A stretch of DNA of 64,000 nt, from NCBI GenBank assembly GCA_965207335.1, contig OZ242267.1, forward strand, positions 868,001 to 932,000. Direction: 5' to 3'. Source of the stretch: G965207335 sp965207335. Lineage in GTDB: Bacteria; Pseudomonadota; Gammaproteobacteria; PS1; Pseudothioglobaceae. Of this stretch, positions 61,980 through 64,000 are shown in pieces. Made by a program: the position numbers and the translations under genes. How positions within the stretch are numbered: position 1 is the first letter of the stretch; every line of letters starts with the position of its first letter. A model generated the notes under the pieces. It did no database searches. It saw only the letters and a list, made by a program, of their open reading frames with translations, and had not been told where the DNA came from.

Positions 61980-63692
61980 ATGATTATAAAAACCAGAGCA
62001 ATAAATAAAAAATTATTAACCAGTTATGGTAATGATATTGCTGAATTTTTAAAACCTATTTATGCCTCAAGAAATGCTAGTTTTGCTAATCTAGACCTTA
62101 GACTTAATAACTTATTAACACCTAATTTTCCAGACTTAGATAAAGCCTTAACTATTTTGACCAGAGCATTTGATGCTCAAAAAAATATACTTATTATTGG
62201 TGATTTTGATGCTGATGGTGCAACATCTTGTGCAGTAATGGTAAGAGCATTGCGACTTATGGGTTATAAATCAGTAGATTTTTTAGTACCTAACAGGTTT
62301 AGTCATGGTTATGGATTAAGTGTTGATATTGTTGAACTTGCACAGCAAGAAAAAGCACCTGATATTATTATTACTGTTGATAATGGTATTTCTAGTTTTG
62401 AGGGAGTTTTACTAGCAAAATCTTATAATATAGAGGTTATTATTACCGACCATCATCTACCTAATATTGATATTCCCAAAGCTGATGCTATTATCAACCC
62501 TAATTTAATAAATTGTAATTTTACTTCTAAAAATTTATGCGGTGTTGGAGTAGCATTTTATTTGTGTATTAGCCTAAATAGTCATTTAGAAAAGCTAGCC
62601 TATTTTACAAAACACAACATCAAAAAACCTAATTTAAGCAAACTACTAGATATAGTTGCCTTAGGCACAGTAGCAGATATGGTAACACTTGACCAAAATA
62701 ACCGTATTTTAGTAAATGCTGGACTAAAAATTATTAATAACAATAATAGTTGCCCTGCTATATCGGTATTATTAAAAATGAGTAAAAAAGTTATTGGTAA
62801 TATAGGTGCAAGCGATCTAAGTTTTAGTGTAGCACCAAAAATTAACGCATCTGGCAGATTAAATGATATTAGTATTGGAGTGCGTTCTTTAATAACCGAT
62901 GATATAAATATTGCCTATAAATATGCTAATATACTAAATGATTTTAACAATAGTCGTAAAGCCATACAAGTAAATATGGAAGATGAGGCTAATAATATTT
63001 TACAAAGTATAAGCCTTAATAATAATTACAGTATTTGTTTGTATAACGAAAACTGGCACGAAGGTGTTATAGGCATAGTAGCTGGTAAATTAACCAGAGA
63101 ATATAATTGTCCTAGTGTTATTTTTGCTAAAAATGGCAATATGTTAAAAGGCTCTATACGCTCTATAAGTGCTGTGCATATTAAAGACTTATTAGATATT
63201 ATTGATAGAAAAAACCCTAACTTAATTGCTAAATTTGGCGGTCATGCTATGGCAGCAGGATTAAGTATTAAATTGACAAATTTGGCTAGTTTTAAAAGTA
63301 TTTTTGCAGCAGAAATTAAATCACACTTAAATAATAATAAACCACAAGAGGTATTATTAACAGACGGAATATTAACAGCACAACAAATAACTATAAACAA
63401 TGCTAAATTAATATTAAATTCACAGCCATGGGGGCAAGGTTTTGATGAGCCTATTTTTTATGGTTATTTTTATATACAAAATAGCAAAATAATAGCAGAT
63501 AATCACCTAAAATGTGAGCTAAGTTTAACTAAAAATGGGGTATTTTTTAATGCTATTGCATTTTTTAATACTATGGATAATATAAAATTTGCTAAAATAA
63601 TTTACAAACTAAACATTAATACTTACAATAATACAGAATCTCTACAATTAATAATAGACAAAATAATCCCTAAACCAACACCCACTGTATAA
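61980..63692 (+). CDS. recJ: Single-stranded-DNA exonuclease RecJ
   Basis: 570 residues, full length. 5'-3' ssDNA exonuclease in recombination and repair. DHH domain: IIGDFDADGATSCAVMVRAL (motif I), TVDNGISSFEG, ITDHHLP (DHH motif), LGTVADMV; then the long linker helix and DHHA1 with FGGHAMAAGLSI; C-terminal OB-fold present. ATG directly after a family A element; no distinct ribosome site. Confidence 0.95.
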   Translation: MIIKTRAINKKLLTSYGNDIAEFLKPIYASRNASFANLDLRLNNLLTPNFPDLDKALTILTRAFDAQKNILIIGDFDADGATSCAVMVRALRLMGYKSVDFLVPNRFSHGYGLSVDIVELAQQEKAPDIIITVDNGISSFEGVLLAKSYNIEVIITDHHLPNIDIPKADAIINPNLINCNFTSKNLCGVGVAFYLCISLNSHLEKLAYFTKHNIKKPNLSKLLDIVALGTVADMVTLDQNNRILVNAGLKIINNNNSCPAISVLLKMSKKVIGNIGASDLSFSVAPKINASGRLNDISIGVRSLITDDINIAYKYANILNDFNNSRKAIQVNMEDEANNILQSISLNNNYSICLYNENWHEGVIGIVAGKLTREYNCPSVIFAKNGNMLKGSIRSISAVHIKDLLDIIDRKNPNLIAKFGGHAMAAGLSIKLTNLASFKSIFAAEIKSHLNNNKPQEVLLTDGILTAQQITINNAKLILNSQPWGQGFDEPIFYGYFYIQNSKIIADNHLKCELSLTKNGVFFNAIAFFNTMDNIKFAKIIYKLNINTYNNTESLQLIIDKIIPKPTPTV

Positions 63693-63785
63693 AGATAAAA
63701 AGTAGTGTTTCAAACAATTGCTAAGCCTCACAACTAAATATAGTAGTTTTTTGTATAAGTTAGTCATGGTTTTTTAAAGAAATTT

Positions 63786-64000
63786 TTAGTTAAAACTTGC
63801 AAGTATTTTTGCCTCTGTTGTCGGGGTAAAAAATAAATGTTGATATTGGTTTGCCAGCTCGGTAATTTTATCAGGCTCAGATAATTTTATTTTCTCTAAG
63901 CGTTGATAGGTTTGCTGAAGTTGCACTTTATTATCTACCACATCCCAAATTATACCTTTACCCAAATCAAGTAAAGGGTTTAGAAAAACGCCTTTATGAC
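63786..64000 (-). CDS. C-terminal end of an unidentified protein, cut by window edge
   Basis: A frame of 71 codons open to the window edge and ending TAA at 63786-63788: HKGVFLNPLLDLGKGIIWDVV, a Gln/Lys-rich helix, and ITELANQYQHLFFTPTTEAK. Protein-like composition; convergent with recJ. No family recognised from this fragment. Confidence 0.55.
   Translation of the reverse strand, partial: HKGVFLNPLLDLGKGIIWDVVDNKVQLQQTYQRLEKIKLSEPDKITELANQYQHLFFTPTTEAKILASFN

Overview
The window is AT-rich (about 30% G+C by eye, mostly A/T third positions) gammaproteobacterial DNA. Its core is a reverse-type dissimilatory sulfite reductase (dsr) operon at 49.6-60.7 kb, gene order dsrABEFHCMKLJOP, which marks a sulfur-oxidising bacterium. 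The housekeeping clusters (rpe/dprA/smg/topA, zapA with its coiled-coil partner, cmoB, smg) are gammaproteobacterial. Low G+C, a compact gene set and this dsr layout fit the SUP05/Thioglobus and thiotrophic-symbiont group best; that placement is inference. Standard genetic code: TGA is used as a stop.

Layout. 0-6 kb (minus strand): glnA (cut by the window edge), tusA, a putative NHLP-type RiPP precursor with a truncated tandem copy, a membrane rhodanese and a pair of M16 peptidases. 5.9-13.2 kb: ftsY, a DUF4145 protein, then rpe-dprA-smg-topA on the minus strand. 13.4-16.4 kb: a second RiPP-like precursor and a dsbD with a duplicated N-terminal domain. 16.4-19.6 kb: an array of 359-bp repeats plus dispersed copies of the same modules, with two small membrane proteins between them. 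19.6-28.6 kb: a FAD amine oxidase, a four-gene cluster ending in a P-loop protein, a NarX/NarL-like two-component system, a rhodanese, and a decarboxylase/cysteine dioxygenase pair that predicts hypotaurine synthesis. 28.7-35 kb: tilS, accA, bioC-like, zapA, cmoB, frr. 35.2-46.3 kb: a repeat-rich YadA-like trimeric autotransporter, uvrA, a cyclic-nucleotide-binding/anion-permease fusion, a substrate-binding-like protein, metG and tRNA-Ser(GGA). 46.4-49.3 kb: a 1.4-kb element with perfect 26-bp terminal inverted repeats and an 8-bp target duplication, next to a HaeIII-like restriction-modification pair whose endonuclease is 5'-truncated. 49.6-64 kb: the dsr operon, a TRAP solute-binding protein, recJ and one gene running off the right edge.

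How it works together. DsrEFH and DsrC relay persulfide sulfur, DsrAB oxidises it to sulfite, DsrL supplies the NAD(P)-linked step, and DsrMKJOP links DsrC to the membrane electron chain. TusA and two rhodaneses belong to the same sulfane-sulfur traffic. The cysteine dioxygenase/decarboxylase pair draws on the organic sulfur pool.

Three non-coding repeat families run through the window: (A) degenerate ~100-170 bp elements with an ACTGC..GCAGT tip; (B) GAGACC..GGTCTC palindromic MITE-like elements, three of them inside the dsr operon and others supplying start codons, stop codons or C-terminal tails; (C) GTCATTGCGAG / GGGGATATTCCCC / GAGGGGCAG hairpin modules. The most novel candidates are the two RiPP-like precursors, which share a promoter architecture although they lie 11 kb apart, and the 1.4-kb non-autonomous mobile element.
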